DNA from: Trichosphaerium sp. ATCC 40318
Lineage: Eukaryota; Discosea; Flabellinia; Trichosidae
Direction: 5' to 3'
Assembly: GCA_038496445.1 (NCBI GenBank)
Contig: JALMLS010000234.1
Span: 1 to 64,000 of the forward strand
DNA length: 64,000 nucleotides
Below the pieces are notes generated by a model. It searched no databases and was not told where the DNA came from. It worked only from the letters and a program-made list of their open reading frames with translations. Position numbers and translations under genes: made by a program. Positions 36,576-47,559 of this stretch are shown here, one piece after another; positions within the stretch are counted from its first letter, which is position 1, and each line of letters begins with the position of its first letter.

Positions 36576-38932
36576 TTACGTGCTTTTTCGAATTCTATTT
36601 TCGAAAAAAGAAAAAACTGTACCTTCGTTCTTGTTTGCGCTGTAGTTCCAACAAAGGCATAAATTTCATCTCTACTTCAGCACTAAGTAGTGAGTATAAT
36701 TGCTCGTGACCACCGAGTGGTTCTCTAAAGAAGAAAATTAACACCCACGTAAAAGAATCTTGGAGATTGATCAGCGTACCGTAGTTTCTCCATGTATCCA
36801 GAAATGAGTCGTACAACGTAGTCAAGTTGTAATAATAACACATCACGTGGTAGACTAGTGACTTCAGATGTCTGTTCACTATCAGGTTCACCACTCTACA
36901 AAGGAATTAGTCATAAAACTTTTTTTCCAGAAATGTCAGAAACACGTACAGCCAAGTCCTCCAGAAAACTATTCACTTTGTCTTGATATTTCTCAATGAG
37001 ACCATTAAGTGGTTCCATGTATACTTCTTTCTGGCCAAAGAGGACTTCATTAGCCAAATTCTGAATAACCTTTGCAATAAGAAGTAATTGTCTTCTAGTT
37101 GCAGAGTTCGGGGCACCTAAAAGCAATTAACAAACAATCTATTACTAAGCCAAAGCAAAGAAGCTTCCCAATATACAACAAAAATAATAGCTAGTACAAT
37201 CACAGGTGAACATGACCAAAAAACGCGCTTGGTTTTTCAAAAAATATATGTACATTCCATCAAAGTGCTAACGTACTCTCAACAAGTCCATAGTTCTGTG
37301 GAGTTATAAGTGCAGGACATAAAAATCTCAAAAATATGAATCCTCCTACGGCCTAGTTTTAAAGTAATAAGTAAAACAACACTCAAACAATAAAAATGAC
37401 AACTATTTGTGAGTACCTTCATTTTTGCTTGTGGAAATTTTTGTCCGACAGTTTCAGCTAAATGACGAGATATCTCTCTTAGAGTTCTTCAAAACGAGTT
37501 AGATTTCCGGTTTATAAAACCGATGTTGAACAGAAAATATGATACTCACCCAGGGCATGCTTTTGCGGAACCTAGTACTGCGTCCAAAAACTTTTTTGTA
37601 TTTGTTTTGAGTATTTGTATGTTTTCATCTGGATCTTCGCCCTCTTTCAATTTTTGAGGGTCAATCTAAGCGCTCGTTAATTAATAACTATACATGCAGC
37701 CATGCACACGGCTACAATAAAAATAAAACGAGACAAAACCGTTGAAAAAAACCGAAAATAAATCTTGTAAATGTACCTCAACTCTAACTGATGAATTGCA
37801 TAGCTCTTGAATTAGAGGACCCCAAACAGTTTCTATCCAGTACAATCCGATTATGCGTGTGAATTCTCTCATTAGCTTTGTTGCCATACTATCTGCACGG
37901 AATAACGTTGAAGCACGCGCTAATAACATCAGTTTCGTAATTTCAACAAAGTTGGCTTCTTACCCGTTAATTGCACTTCATCTGTTATTATTTTTCTTAC
38001 AAGAGTATCCAGTTGCTTATCCTCCTTGAATATAGCAATGAGAGCAGCTGAAAGACGCGATTCAAGGGTTATTTTTGATAACGCTCTTATTAATGTGGCT
38101 TGTGGGTGTACTATAGTCTAAAAGCGTTTATTAGATTGTTGATAGTATATAAATCGCTAAGGAATGCAGTTTGGTGCATTCGGAATGGTGAATTTTTGTC
38201 ATAAAGTTGAGAATTGAGAAAGGCTGGATATAAACACGTACGTTAACCAAATTTGAGTATTTAATGTACTGGACTTTGAGTCTTAACTCTCCTAACTTCT
38301 TTTTCGACTTCTTTTTGCCTTTTGCTTTTATTTTGACCCAAAGGTCCTTTGTTTGTTGGTCTAGAAACTGGGACATCTGAATTGTAACGGCACCCATGAA
38401 TACGGCTTTTTGAGAGTATGTTAGATAGTTCTACGATACTGATTTCTTAGTTTGTTTTCGTTCTATGTACCTTTGTCAGGTTTGCTGTTGTCTGTGATTG
38501 TCATTACAAGAGGTTGCGTAGGGTCTACTACATCGCTAAAATAATGCGTTGGTGAGCGATTTCGCAAAATAAAAATTGTATGGTATCTAATAAACATACA
38601 GTACAAACTCTTCGTTCCATGTGGGGTTCACTGTCTTTTTTAGGACTTTAGTTGTGTATGAAATACCATCTTCACCTAGCGAAAAACTGCAACAAGGATC
38701 TGGAGCGCCTACAAATAGGTTTACACGCGTACTCATTTAACAGCGTTGCTAGTGTAAACCAAGGACAGTTCAATTAACAACCGTTTTATTACGTACTATT
38801 GGAGTCAGTCGGCCTTAGACCCTTAGCCATTTTGACTGTTTAATAAGATCAGTTTGTGAGCAAGCAATTACTGTTAAACGCACCTTGAAGATACATTTTA
38901 CCAATGTCCCTAACTGCTGCATTATTTGCCAT
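36576..38932 (-). CDS. C2-RasGAP protein
   Basis: GTPase-activating protein for Ras-family GTPases, recruited to membrane by a C2 domain. ATG at 38932. Introns join 'GKMYLQVKMAKGLRPTDSNS' to 'APDPCCSFSLGEDGISYTTK', then 'TVNPTWNEEFVL' and 'MSQFLDQQTKDLWVKIKAKG', a complete C2 beta-sandwich. The RasGAP domain follows: 'LARASTLFRADSMATKLMRE', with the arginine finger in 'LFR' before the conserved (N/D)SxATK. Next come 'IIGLYWIETVWGPLIQEL', 'CPGTLREISRHLAE', and the FLR signature 'VGGFIFLRFLCPALITPQNY'. It ends with a helical 'SATRRQLLLIAKVIQNLANE' and a tail 'LELQRKQERRIRKST'. About ten introns. Similar in layout to SynGAP/RASAL-type proteins but without a PH domain. Confidence 0.9.
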
Positions 38933-39145
38933 GATTTGGGTGCTGATCAAGAGCTCTAGCGCATTTATAAAAAAGTTGTTTGAACCTCTGTGAAAAAGCT
39001 GCACAACAGTTTTGACACAAATTCAACTATTGTCTACTACCCATTTCGTTGATTGTGATGGCTTCAGTCTGCTTGACATATATAACGAGGTTCTATGGAC
39101 TATGAAAAAGGATTATACTGTCACATTCGTTGTTGGGTTTAACAC
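38933..39145. promoter_or_regulatory. Divergent promoter region
   Basis: 213 bp between the divergent RasGAP and DWY-nuclease starts. No coding signal. Confidence 0.3.
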
Positions 39146-41824
39146 ATGCAGATAGCGCCAAAATCAGCTTTTATAGTCTCTGGCGTATCCACGGTAATTA
39201 AGGGGAAGCCTATTTTTCATAAAGAGCAACAAGTCATCTTTGAAACAGTAATTGCGCCACGATTACGCGTACAAGTACTAAATGATTGGTACAAAATAAC
39301 TGTGGGAGCTGTCATTGAAGCTGGTGGAAGACCGTTCATCAGAAAGTACGAAAACTAGTCGATACGCAACCACTTAGCGTAGAAAGGCCCAAATAAATCA
39401 GTTCATAACTTTCTACAGTTAGAAAGTTGTACTCTAAATTTTTACCCTCTAGTTATGGTCATTCGATAGCGTATGCGTTAAAGTGTTTATATCCGACCTA
39501 TCCTTGGGAACCCTGGAAGTTCACGTGCGTACCACCTTTTGTTTCTAAAAATGACATTTTAAAAACTAGTTCGTATCTTTGGCACCTTTATTTACTTTCT
39601 GGCTTACTTTAATTATAGAAATGCACCTCATAGGTACGTAATAATGACAACAATCTAAGGAAGGTATTTGATATTTTAATAGACACTGGCAAGACATTGT
39701 AAATCAACGTGAAAGTATAGATCGACTTGGGAAGAAGATGCGTTTGAAAACTTTAGCTGATTGGTACACAGTGGACACCGAGAAGGTTATCAAATATGGC
39801 GGTCGTCTTATCATGAAGCAGTACATACTCACTATTAACTAAACATCTGACCTAATAATCTAATCTTAGATACGGTGGGTCGTTAGCACATACAATGCAA
39901 ATTATTTTTCCAGAGTTTAACTGGCGACCTTGGAAGTTCACGTTTGTAACCATTTATTTTGGTTAGTATTAATTAATATATATGATAGACGGGCTCCAAG
40001 GCAACACTGGACTTCTAAGAATCAAAAAAGAATGCTATTCGAATCTATAGCAGCAGATCTTGACTTAAAAGACCTAAGTGATTTCTACTCAATACAGAAT
40101 TATCAAATTTTTGAGCAAGGCGGAAGAGCCGTTCTATGTAATTTGTACGTTATCCTTGTATGACCTTTTTAACTACTATAATGCATATGTATTTATACTG
40201 TGATATTAGGTATAGCAGCTCATTGAAGAATGCTCTGACAGACTTGTATCCAGACTACGATTGGATACCTTGGAAATTCAGGTTTGGTTTTTTAAGATCA
40301 AAACAAAAAATCAATCACTGTCTCACCACGTGAACTAGTCGTGCACCATCAAGGTTTTGGCAATCAAAAGAAAATCAAAGAGAATACTTTGATGTTCTTG
40401 GTAAAAAGCTTAAAATTAAACAGCTGGATGATTGGTATAATGTTAAACCTAATATCTATTCAAACTTAAAAGTGATGACACTCATTAAGAACTTGTACTA
40501 CTAATTACCATTTCTGACTAGTATCACTGAAACTATTCCTAATACATGTTTTAGTTATGAAAGCTCTCTTGCAAAAGCTGTGATGGCTATATACGATGAC
40601 CATAACTGGACGGCGTGGAAGTTTATGTAAGGTTCATTTTTGAATGCACTCCACATACAATTCGTTTCAGCTTACTTGCTTGCTAATCGCTCACACACGC
40701 TTACTATTTTGCTAGTCAAATACCTACAGATTTTTTCGTATCAGAGAGCAATGTAGCTTTATTTTTAAGATGTACGACATGCCAACAAAGCTTTCGCCTT
40801 TTTTTTTCTGTTGCAACCACTTTTTTTCTAATGTTATTTGTTTTGCTTGTAGATGTTGGACGTACATTCAATATATCATCTCCAAAGGAATGGTATCGTA
40901 TATCAAACCAACAAATATGTGATGAAGGAGGTTCTAGACTATTAGTACTGAATCAATGGAGACAAGTCTTGACTGAAATGTATCCAACTGAACAATGGAA
41001 TTGGGATCTATTCTCTCTATCTTCAAAGAAGTCTTGGCAATGGTACGTAATTAAAAACTTCATTTGTGCTATTGAAGGCTAATTTAACATAACATAAATT
41101 CAATACAACAATCAGCTAGCTATAATTACCGTTTGCTACGATTTTCTTTTCGTTTAGATCTGCGTACCAGCTCATCTTTTTTTTTTCTAGGCAAATGTAT
41201 AATACTGCCTGTGAATTATTTCCGAATATTAAAGTCGTAGAGGAGTTTAATATTATGCATCTAACTGGATATCATACAGCTATGATGGTTGATGTTTTTA
41301 TACCAGATTATAGCCTAGTTCTTGAGTACCAAGGTACGTGGTATACTGCTTAAAATAACAGCTTAATCAACCTAATTTTCGGTGTTGTTCTCCAAGTCTG
41401 TATCACGTGATCATTAACGTTTTTTGAAGGTCGTCATCACTATGAAGATCTTGCCTACTTTGGACCGACGCAAGCGCAAACAAAACGTGATTCAAATAGA
41501 ACACGGATAATAGAAAACGCAGGTACATTAAACACTACGATGATGGAATTCAAGCTTTGTTGCCTTTGGCTTAATTGACAATTAGGTTTAACGCTTGTGC
41601 GAATACCTTTTTGGTGGAAGGGTGATAAAGAGAGTATAGCATCTACCATTGTATTTTATAGGTAAGAAAAAGAGCATTACTGCTTCCAACTCGCGGTGCA
41701 ACTTTTTATGGGTTTTTTTTTTGGTTAACTTGCTTTTGTTTTTTCTAGGCCTGATATTCAATTGAGTGTACCTCCTGATGTTCCGCCTCTGGTAGAGAGA
41801 TCACGTGTAAAATATTTCAAATAA
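39146..41824 (+). CDS. DWY-repeat protein with C-terminal PD-(D/E)XK nuclease-like domain
   Basis: About five tandem units of 65-70 residues. Each begins (R/N)AP.R.W ('NAPHRHW', 'RAPRQHW', 'RAPSRFW'), continues NQR...L...L.L..L.DWY.V ('KTLADWYTVDTEKVI', 'IKQLDDWYNVKPNI') and GGR.L ('YGGRLIM', 'QGGRAVL'). It ends SL..AL...YP...W.PWKF ('SLKNALTDLYPDYDWIPWKF'). Introns recur at two equivalent places per unit, after GGR.L and after WKF, so each unit is an exon pair. The C-terminus is a restriction-endonuclease-like fold: 'MVDVFIPDYSLVLEYQG', 'HHYEDLAYFGPTQAQTKRD', 'ENAGLTLVRIPFWW', fitting the D...ExQ core plus the following helix and strand of VSR/DUF559-like nucleases. I recall similar hypothetical proteins in Rhizophagus-type fungi but know no assigned function. 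Paralogue of the gene at 19230-21058. Confidence 0.75.
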
Positions 41825-42105
41825 ACTAGTGAAAAAATAATTGAAGGACTACAGAGCGCATCTTCTAGAAGAGACAAAATTAGCTTGCGAAGAAAGAAGT
41901 TTTAGTTTTTCGTTCCATTCAGAAATACGTCGTTTAGATTTGTGATTTTTTCAGAAATTTATGGTGAGACATGTTTAACAAATGTGAATAGTGAAGTTTT
42001 TATTGACATTGGTGGGCTGTGTTTACATTTTTGTGAAAAAATTGGGATAGCTATTGTGAAACAATTACTTTAGCTACAGGGATCATTGAAACAGATAGTG
42101 TTGGT

Positions 42106-43344
42106 TCACCTGTAAGACCTAATGATAAAAAATATTAGTATCAAAGCGTACTTGATAGAAGGTAGCCAATCCATACCTTTTTTGACAAGTGATAGTGGAA
42201 ATACTTGTTGCTGAAATGGCATTATTTCGTTTAATGATATTGTTGTTAATGCCATTGGTTTCTTCTTACTCATGAGTTTTAATGTGACATCAGGACTATA
42301 GTTAGATACTATGATAGGCTTATTCCATGTAGGTTCTGCTGACTTCTTTGCACAAGCTGCTGTTTTACCAATAACAACATCATTTATTGAAGCTTCAATA
42401 TGATACTTTTGTGCTAATGACAACGGATTAACAATAAAATAACAAGCTAGAAAAACAAACCTTTTGATAGAGAAGAAGCTCCGTGAAGCATCAATACAAA
42501 CTTTGCGTCATTTGTTGTATTTGTACCATGTACAACTTCAACTTTACTAGAGCAAGAAAAAAATAAGAAAAACTAACTACTGCAAAAAAACCAGTTTATA
42601 CGACTTACTGAGCAGATCCTTGGCCAAGATTTAACTGTGGAGTTTGTGGCAAAATACCTGTATCCTGATTCTTTCTAACTTCTTCATTACAAACTTGAGT
42701 TCCCTCAGAAACAAGTTTGTTTACTTGATTTAAGCCAGCCATTAGTTGTGAGGGAGGTGCTCTACTAGCTATTCTAAAACACGTGATTAGTTATATTTTT
42801 ATCAAATAAATGTAAATACCTTTGTTGGAGTTCCACATTTGGTGTTAATACGACAACTGCGATTAACATGCCAGTAGAAAAAGGAACATGTAGTTCAATG
42901 TACATATTTTCTTGAAATTGAGCAGTTTCAACCTCTTTGTTCTCTGATAAAGTTCCAACCTGTTTAAAAGGTACAGTGTTAGTTTCTGGGCGTAGGAAAA
43001 GCGGTTGGAGTACCTTTAAGGTAAATCGAATTTTAACATTCCTGTTTCTTATTGTCCACTTGAAATCAGTATTCCATGCTGGATTTGGGTCCTAGACATC
43101 GTTTAGAACGGTTTTAAACTGTTTTTAGTTACCGTCTTGCGTTCCGTAGTCATTAACCGTCCAATGGCTCCAATTGGTTTTCCGCTTACTTGTACCGCTT
43201 TACCACCTTGATCGTTGAGTACAGCGTGTACAATACTGTAAAAAGAGTAAGTTAACGGTACAAAAACTCTCCGCTTTCTCAAAATGAGCTAGAATATACT
43301 TCAATAGCATTACACTTATCGTACGTTACTTGTATATCAGTCAT
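42106..43344 (-). CDS. Protein with two C2-like domains
   Basis: ATG at 43344 ('MTDIQVTYDKCNAIEV'). Exons give a first C2-like sandwich ('VHAVLNDQGGKAVQVSGKPI', 'DPNPAWNTDFKWTIRN', 'VKIRFTLK'), then a Gln/Asn-rich linker ('NQVNKLVSEGTQ', 'LPQTPQLNLGQGSA'). A second sandwich follows: 'EVVHGTNTTNDAKFVL', 'IEASINDVVIGKTAACAKKS', 'AEPTWNKPIIVSN', 'VTLKLMSKK'. The PxWN(T/K) motif after the third strand occurs in both, as in C2 domains. The Ca2+-binding aspartates are poorly kept, so binding is probably calcium-independent. Ends near 42106, 'KKGMDWLPSIK' plus a few residues; an alternative last exon is possible. About seven introns. Family beyond C2-like not recognised. Confidence 0.6.
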
Positions 43345-44273
43345 TTGTTGTTAGTGGTTTGTAAGTTTAAGAATTTTGATAAAAAAGGTATTGGTCGGGA
43401 CTTCATTGAAGTCGAGCATTTGACCCTATAAAGTACCCAACTATATTACCCGGGTTTTAGATACTGTAAACAAACGTTCTGTTTGACACTCTTTGTATTT
43501 TGATCTTAGATGTCGCTTTTTCATTTTATGACCAAATATGGAAGTAGAAGGTTGGGTTCGTAAACTTTCACGATATAAATGAATACCAATAAGATCGTAA
43601 GGTCGGTCAATACGCCAGAGAATTGATTATGTCGTTGATCCAAGGTATTGTGCCCGTTAAAGGCAACATAGTGCCGTGACAAGTTAATTGTTGCAAACTT
43701 CTATGATTTCGGTGCGCATTTTCTCAGCGATGAAGCTGAGCTTGACGGTTCTTCTAAAATTCTTTTGTTTGTTGCCTTGTCATCTTGACATGAATGAAAC
43801 ACTTCAAGAAAATTGCACTAGTCTTATTAATGAAAGTGTACAAGACGCGTATACACGTTATTGACCAACTTGAGAGATTTCACAACTCCTCCAGTTACAA
43901 ATGCATTCACTCTTACCTCCTTTAAACGCATAGGATAGGATCACTGAACGCACAGTCCGTCCACCAAACACTCTACTAGTTGAGAGTCGCTTGGTTTTAT
44001 TGAAGTCTTTGTTGGTAGCGTGTTTACTTGATAGAACCCATCCATGTTCCAGAGTCTCAAGGAATTAAGTAGGCAAAAAAAAAGCTATCAAATCCAACGA
44101 ATTCGCAGCTCTGGACTCAATGAGTTCATTGAGAATTTGTGTTAAAATCATAGCTATGGCACATTCCAGACTCAATAAATTATTGGTTACGTACAACGGT
44201 AAGTAAAACGAGATTTTGACATGCCAAAACAAGTCATTTCTCTATATTTAACCAAACCAAGCTCCTTACACTA
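43345..44273. other. Intergenic
   Basis: About 930 bp between divergent genes. No exon could be supported. A short frame at 44156 ('MAHSRLNKLLVTYN') ends at a possible donor but does not join the next gene in phase. Confidence 0.4.
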
Positions 44274-45344
44274 ATGTCTGGTACAGTAGAAATATACGGT
44301 TCAAAAACCCTAGAACGCTTCACAGACGGTATTTTACTAAAAGGCTTTCAAAACAACGGCTGGACAGCTACAATGCATAGCGCTAGTGACAATATAACAT
44401 ACAAAGCTGATTTAATACTCCTGCAACTTCACGGAGGGCCACATGCCGAAAAACAAGATAAACTAATGCTGCAACACTTAAGACGCGCCTCAAACAGTAA
44501 AAAAGCTATAATTGTGCTGCTACACAGACCAGACGAGATACAATCGCGTCACCCTGAACTATCTATACTGTTAAATGACTGGGAAGGTAAGCCCATGGCC
44601 GTTGTGTTTCTTGGGGATCTTCACATTAAAGACGTATTTTATCCGAACAAGCACAATATTTTAAAATCCGTAATTCCTCACGGGTTTTTTGACTTTGAAA
44701 AGACTTTGACAGAGTCACCGAATATTCTTATTGGTAGTCACACTACGTGGGGAGAGATGAGATCAATTGAACACGTGCTACAACTTCTAGGACACGTGTT
44801 TCAAAACTCAAAAGAAGAAAGAAGTTCAGTTATTGGTTACATTGGAGGAAAGCCTACTGAGCTAGTTTCACTAAAGGCAATAGCCCAAACGCATGCTATG
44901 ATCATTGATAGATATGGAATAACATTGATAGATGATAAAGAATACAATAGTATCGGTGTCAGTGATAAGAAAAATGTTGTCGTTGTAAACACAACAACTG
45001 ATCCAATTGATGTAACATTTAATGTTCAGATGTACTACCTTGAAGGCTCAGTACGTACTGGTGAATCTTCAGGAAGCCTTCATGCAAGTCAAGGTATACC
45101 TGTGATTATAGAAATGAATGGTTCAGAAAAGATAGAAGGTCTAGAAGTCATTAAAGTGCCATACTCTGATGGTTCTGATATAACCACAATTGACTTACAA
45201 GCAAGTGCTGAAACGATCATCAAGTGGTGTAAAAGTGGATACTATAAGAAGGCTATTGACATAAATACAAAGAGATCTAGAGTATGGTATAATACAGCAG
45301 TAGCTAAAGAGTACATTTCTTTATTTTCAAAGTTGCAACAATAA
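44274..45344 (+). CDS. Intronless protein, possible GT-B-like glycosyltransferase
   Basis: A single uninterrupted 356-codon frame, 'MSGTVEIYGSKTLERFTDGI', among intron-rich neighbours. N-terminal half: alternating strands and helices ('ADLILLQLHGGPHAEKQD', 'KKAIIVLLHRPDEIQS', 'MAVVFLGDLHI') ending in 'ILKSVIPHGFFDFEK', like the VIPHG turn of GT-B glycosyltransferases. Then 'PNILIGSHTTWGEMRSIEHV' and 'ELVSLKAIAQTHAMIIDRYG', where one expects the C-terminal nucleotide-sugar lobe. The classical EGFGLxxxE block is not seen, although 'GKPTELVSLKAIAQ' occupies a similar place. The last 100 residues are beta-rich. Reaction unknown. No signal peptide or membrane span. Lack of introns suggests retroposition or lateral gain. 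Confidence 0.6.
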   Translation: MSGTVEIYGSKTLERFTDGILLKGFQNNGWTATMHSASDNITYKADLILLQLHGGPHAEKQDKLMLQHLRRASNSKKAIIVLLHRPDEIQSRHPELSILLNDWEGKPMAVVFLGDLHIKDVFYPNKHNILKSVIPHGFFDFEKTLTESPNILIGSHTTWGEMRSIEHVLQLLGHVFQNSKEERSSVIGYIGGKPTELVSLKAIAQTHAMIIDRYGITLIDDKEYNSIGVSDKKNVVVVNTTTDPIDVTFNVQMYYLEGSVRTGESSGSLHASQGIPVIIEMNGSEKIEGLEVIKVPYSDGSDITTIDLQASAETIIKWCKSGYYKKAIDINTKRSRVWYNTAVAKEYISLFSKLQQ

Positions 45345-45562
45345 AAAAGATTGATTCTGTTTATAATTTTTACATGAAAAACCAATAAATTCCCATCATA
45401 CTACATACCTTGGGTGCAGACAGCCCTCAAAAGGGTTCTATCAACAGCTATTATTGCTAGCAATTACAATCTCGAGCGAGTTTAAAATTCTCTGGAGTGA
45501 CCCACGTGAAAAAGGTGCAAAATTATCACGTTTCCGAAGTTGAGCCAAATGATATGACATGG

Positions 45563-45781
45563 TTAGCGTTCCTCTTCTTCGTCAATATGGTGTTCTAGTA
45601 AACCTTCACCGCTTTCTTGTTCAATAGGAGAATGTCTTTTCGGTCTGCCAAAATAAAATCGTGCGCAGATACTGATGGAAAACATGAGGAGAGCCATCGC
45701 ACAAATTGAGAAAAATCCTATCAATAAAATGTTTGTAGCTTTTGACGTTGGATCGCAACAGTTTCCTTCACAGCAATGCAT
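45563..45781 (-). CDS. Small single-span membrane protein
   Basis: 73 codons from ATG 45781: 'MHCCEGNCCDPTSKATN', one hydrophobic span 'ILLIGFFSICAMALLMFSIS', then 'ICARFYFGRPKRHSPIEQE' and an acidic end 'HHIDEEEER'. The N-terminal CC..CC could be palmitoylated or lumenal; the basic-then-acidic tail predicts the cytoplasmic side. A frame upstream (ATG about 45823) also has a Cys/hydrophobic stretch and might supply a signal exon. Family not recognised. Confidence 0.45.
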   Translation of the reverse strand: MHCCEGNCCDPTSKATNILLIGFFSICAMALLMFSISICARFYFGRPKRHSPIEQESGEGLLEHHIDEEEER

Positions 45782-46136
45782 TGACACGCAGCAATGAACA
45801 TCACCGCAACAACTAAGCGAGTTTTAAGCACTTATTAGCAAAAACAGCACAACAATTAGTTTAGAGCGTAATTAAACCCATACGTTGTAGAAGGCGCTGA
45901 ACAGGTGACATTCCCACAAGTAACGTTTATTTCGTGATGACTCTGTCACGTATTGCGTGAGCAGGTTCATTTACGCGTATATACTCACCGTGAGCGTATT
46001 AAAAGAGCCGTGTTGATACATTTGTAGTCTCTCCTTTGTACTGGCTTCAATTTACTTCTCTATAACCTAGGTCGTCACTCTGCACTGCTAGTCATCAATG
46101 TGGCATTATATTAAGCCAAACGCGAAATGTTGCGAA
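45782..46136. other. Intergenic
   Basis: 355 bp between two minus-strand genes; no feature supported. Confidence 0.3.
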
Positions 46137-46922
46137 TTAAGGCGACAAAAGTTTAAACTGCCAATCTTGTGATACGTCCGTTCGTGAAAATACAAACCTG
46201 TCATGAAGGCGGTAGTCTCCGTTCTGCCAAAATTCAATTGACGTTGGCACTACCCGAAAACCACCCCAATGAGGAGGTCGCGGTATCTCTAAGAGAATGT
46301 TAGAGTTACGAGACTATTAAAGCAACGCACGTTCTGCTTCGGCGTATTTCTCCGTTAATTGATTGTACTTTGCCTCTAATTCGCTTCTGTCTTTGATTTC
46401 TGAGCTTTGATTTGATGCCCATGCTCCAATACGCGACCCTACTGACAGTCAGTCTTGTAAACGTTTTATATCGCACCTTTCGACCTACTGTCATAGTACG
46501 CAGTAGATTCAGCGTCTGTCATTTTTTCTACGTTGCCCTTGCTGTTGTTAGTGTTTAACAGCGTAACTTTCTTACCTCTATACGTATTTGGCGATGAATT
46601 TCTTCCCAATAGAACACTAGTGCTGCTCTTGGGTTTGCGATCAATTCCTTTCTGACGGTGTCAGTTAAGACAACAAATAGAACTGTTTTACGTCATACCC
46701 TTTTCTACTGGTGTAGTTGGTGTAAAATTCGAACCCTTTGTTGGAATGTTTTTTAAGAAGCACCATACGCGCTGAAGGTACGCCCTCAGTGGTTGAGGTG
46801 CATAAACACATTGCGTTGTGTTGTTTTTCTCCCAAGGCCTTTTCAGCAACTCCAAACCAGGTACTGAACGCTTTAAAAGGTCCTTGTGCCCGTAAGGTCT
46901 TTGCTGTAGCGATAGCTGCCAT
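46137..46922 (-). CDS. PNPO: Pyridoxamine 5'-phosphate oxidase
   Basis: FMN enzyme oxidising pyridoxine/pyridoxamine 5'-phosphate to pyridoxal 5'-phosphate, the last step of vitamin B6 synthesis and salvage. ATG at 46922: '[20 protein letters not shown]'. The FMN-binding block is '[20 protein letters not shown]', then '[16 protein letters not shown]'. A middle exon reads '[20 protein letters not shown]', then '[20 protein letters not shown]'. The C-terminal exon gives '[20 protein letters not shown]', '[12 protein letters not shown]' and 'WQFKLLSP', i.e. the RLHDR substrate motif and canonical LxP end. About 225 residues, the family size; no separate targeting domain. Three introns. Divergent from the HU-like gene only 72 bp away. 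Confidence 0.92.
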
Positions 46923-46994
46923 CGTATCGATGCCTTCACAAATCGCTTAACTACAACTAACTTACCAAAAAATTCAAAAACAAGATAAAGCACA
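46923..46994. promoter_or_regulatory. 72-bp bidirectional promoter (PNPO / HU-like)
   Basis: Start codons of two divergent genes are 72 bp apart, the tightest spacing in the window. AT-rich with an A-run near 46965. Confidence 0.4.
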
Positions 46995-47559
46995 ATGTCA
47001 GGCGCTCGACTAATTGCACATCTGGCTATGGTACTTAATAAGAAAGTAATACCTAATATTAGAGGTGGAAAGATAAGCAATCAACAAGCCTGTACGAGTT
47101 TTTTTTAATTTTTCTTTCAATGTAACAGTTTTTTAGCCATGGTCGCTGACGAAGTAATCTCCTTTATGCGTAAATCAATTATGGAAGAAGGTTGCTACCG
47201 CCAATCTGCTTTTGGCTCATTCCTTGTCCGGTACGTTATAGAACCCATATCGCACAAATACTAGCGTTTTTACCTGATTTCTATGGACAACATATAAAAC
47301 GCTCTAATAACTTACGTACACTCGCTCGAGCATACAATGGTGTTATTTTATAGTTCATAATGCTATACTACTCAAAATATCGTTACTAATCCTTTTTGCG
47401 TATAGAACGCGCGCACCACGTATGGCTCGTAACCCTAAGACAGGTGAAGCTATCAGTGTACCTGAAAAGAACGTTGTTGTATTCAAACCTTCAGCATCAT
47501 TCAAACAGATGGTCCTAGAAGCTAAACCATACGTAAAGGCTTCAGCAAAACCAGAGTAA
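46995..47559 (+). CDS. HU/IHF-family DNA-binding protein, nuclear-encoded with introns
   Basis: HU proteins bend and compact DNA as dimers. ATG at 46995: 'MSGARLIAHLAMVLNKKVIP', then 'GGKISNQQA'. A 45-nt intron joins 'SMVADEVISFMRKSIMEEG', 'YRQSAFGSFLVR'. A second intron (about 47231-47404) joins 'TRAPRMARNPKTGEAISVPE', 'KNVVVFKPSASFKQMV' and a short tail 'AKPYVKASAKPE'. The GSF at the helix-strand turn and RNPKTGE at the DNA-intercalating arm tip are diagnostic. Two introns and window-typical composition show it is a resident nuclear gene, not contamination. The N-terminus is slightly basic and could be a short targeting sequence. In eukaryotes HU is mainly known from organelles, dinoflagellates and some large DNA viruses. 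Site of action unknown. Confidence 0.88.

Noticed and set aside
46688-47080. 130-codon minus-strand frame over PNPO exon 1 and the HU start
   Set aside because: Spans two better-supported genes on opposite strands and has no family resemblance.
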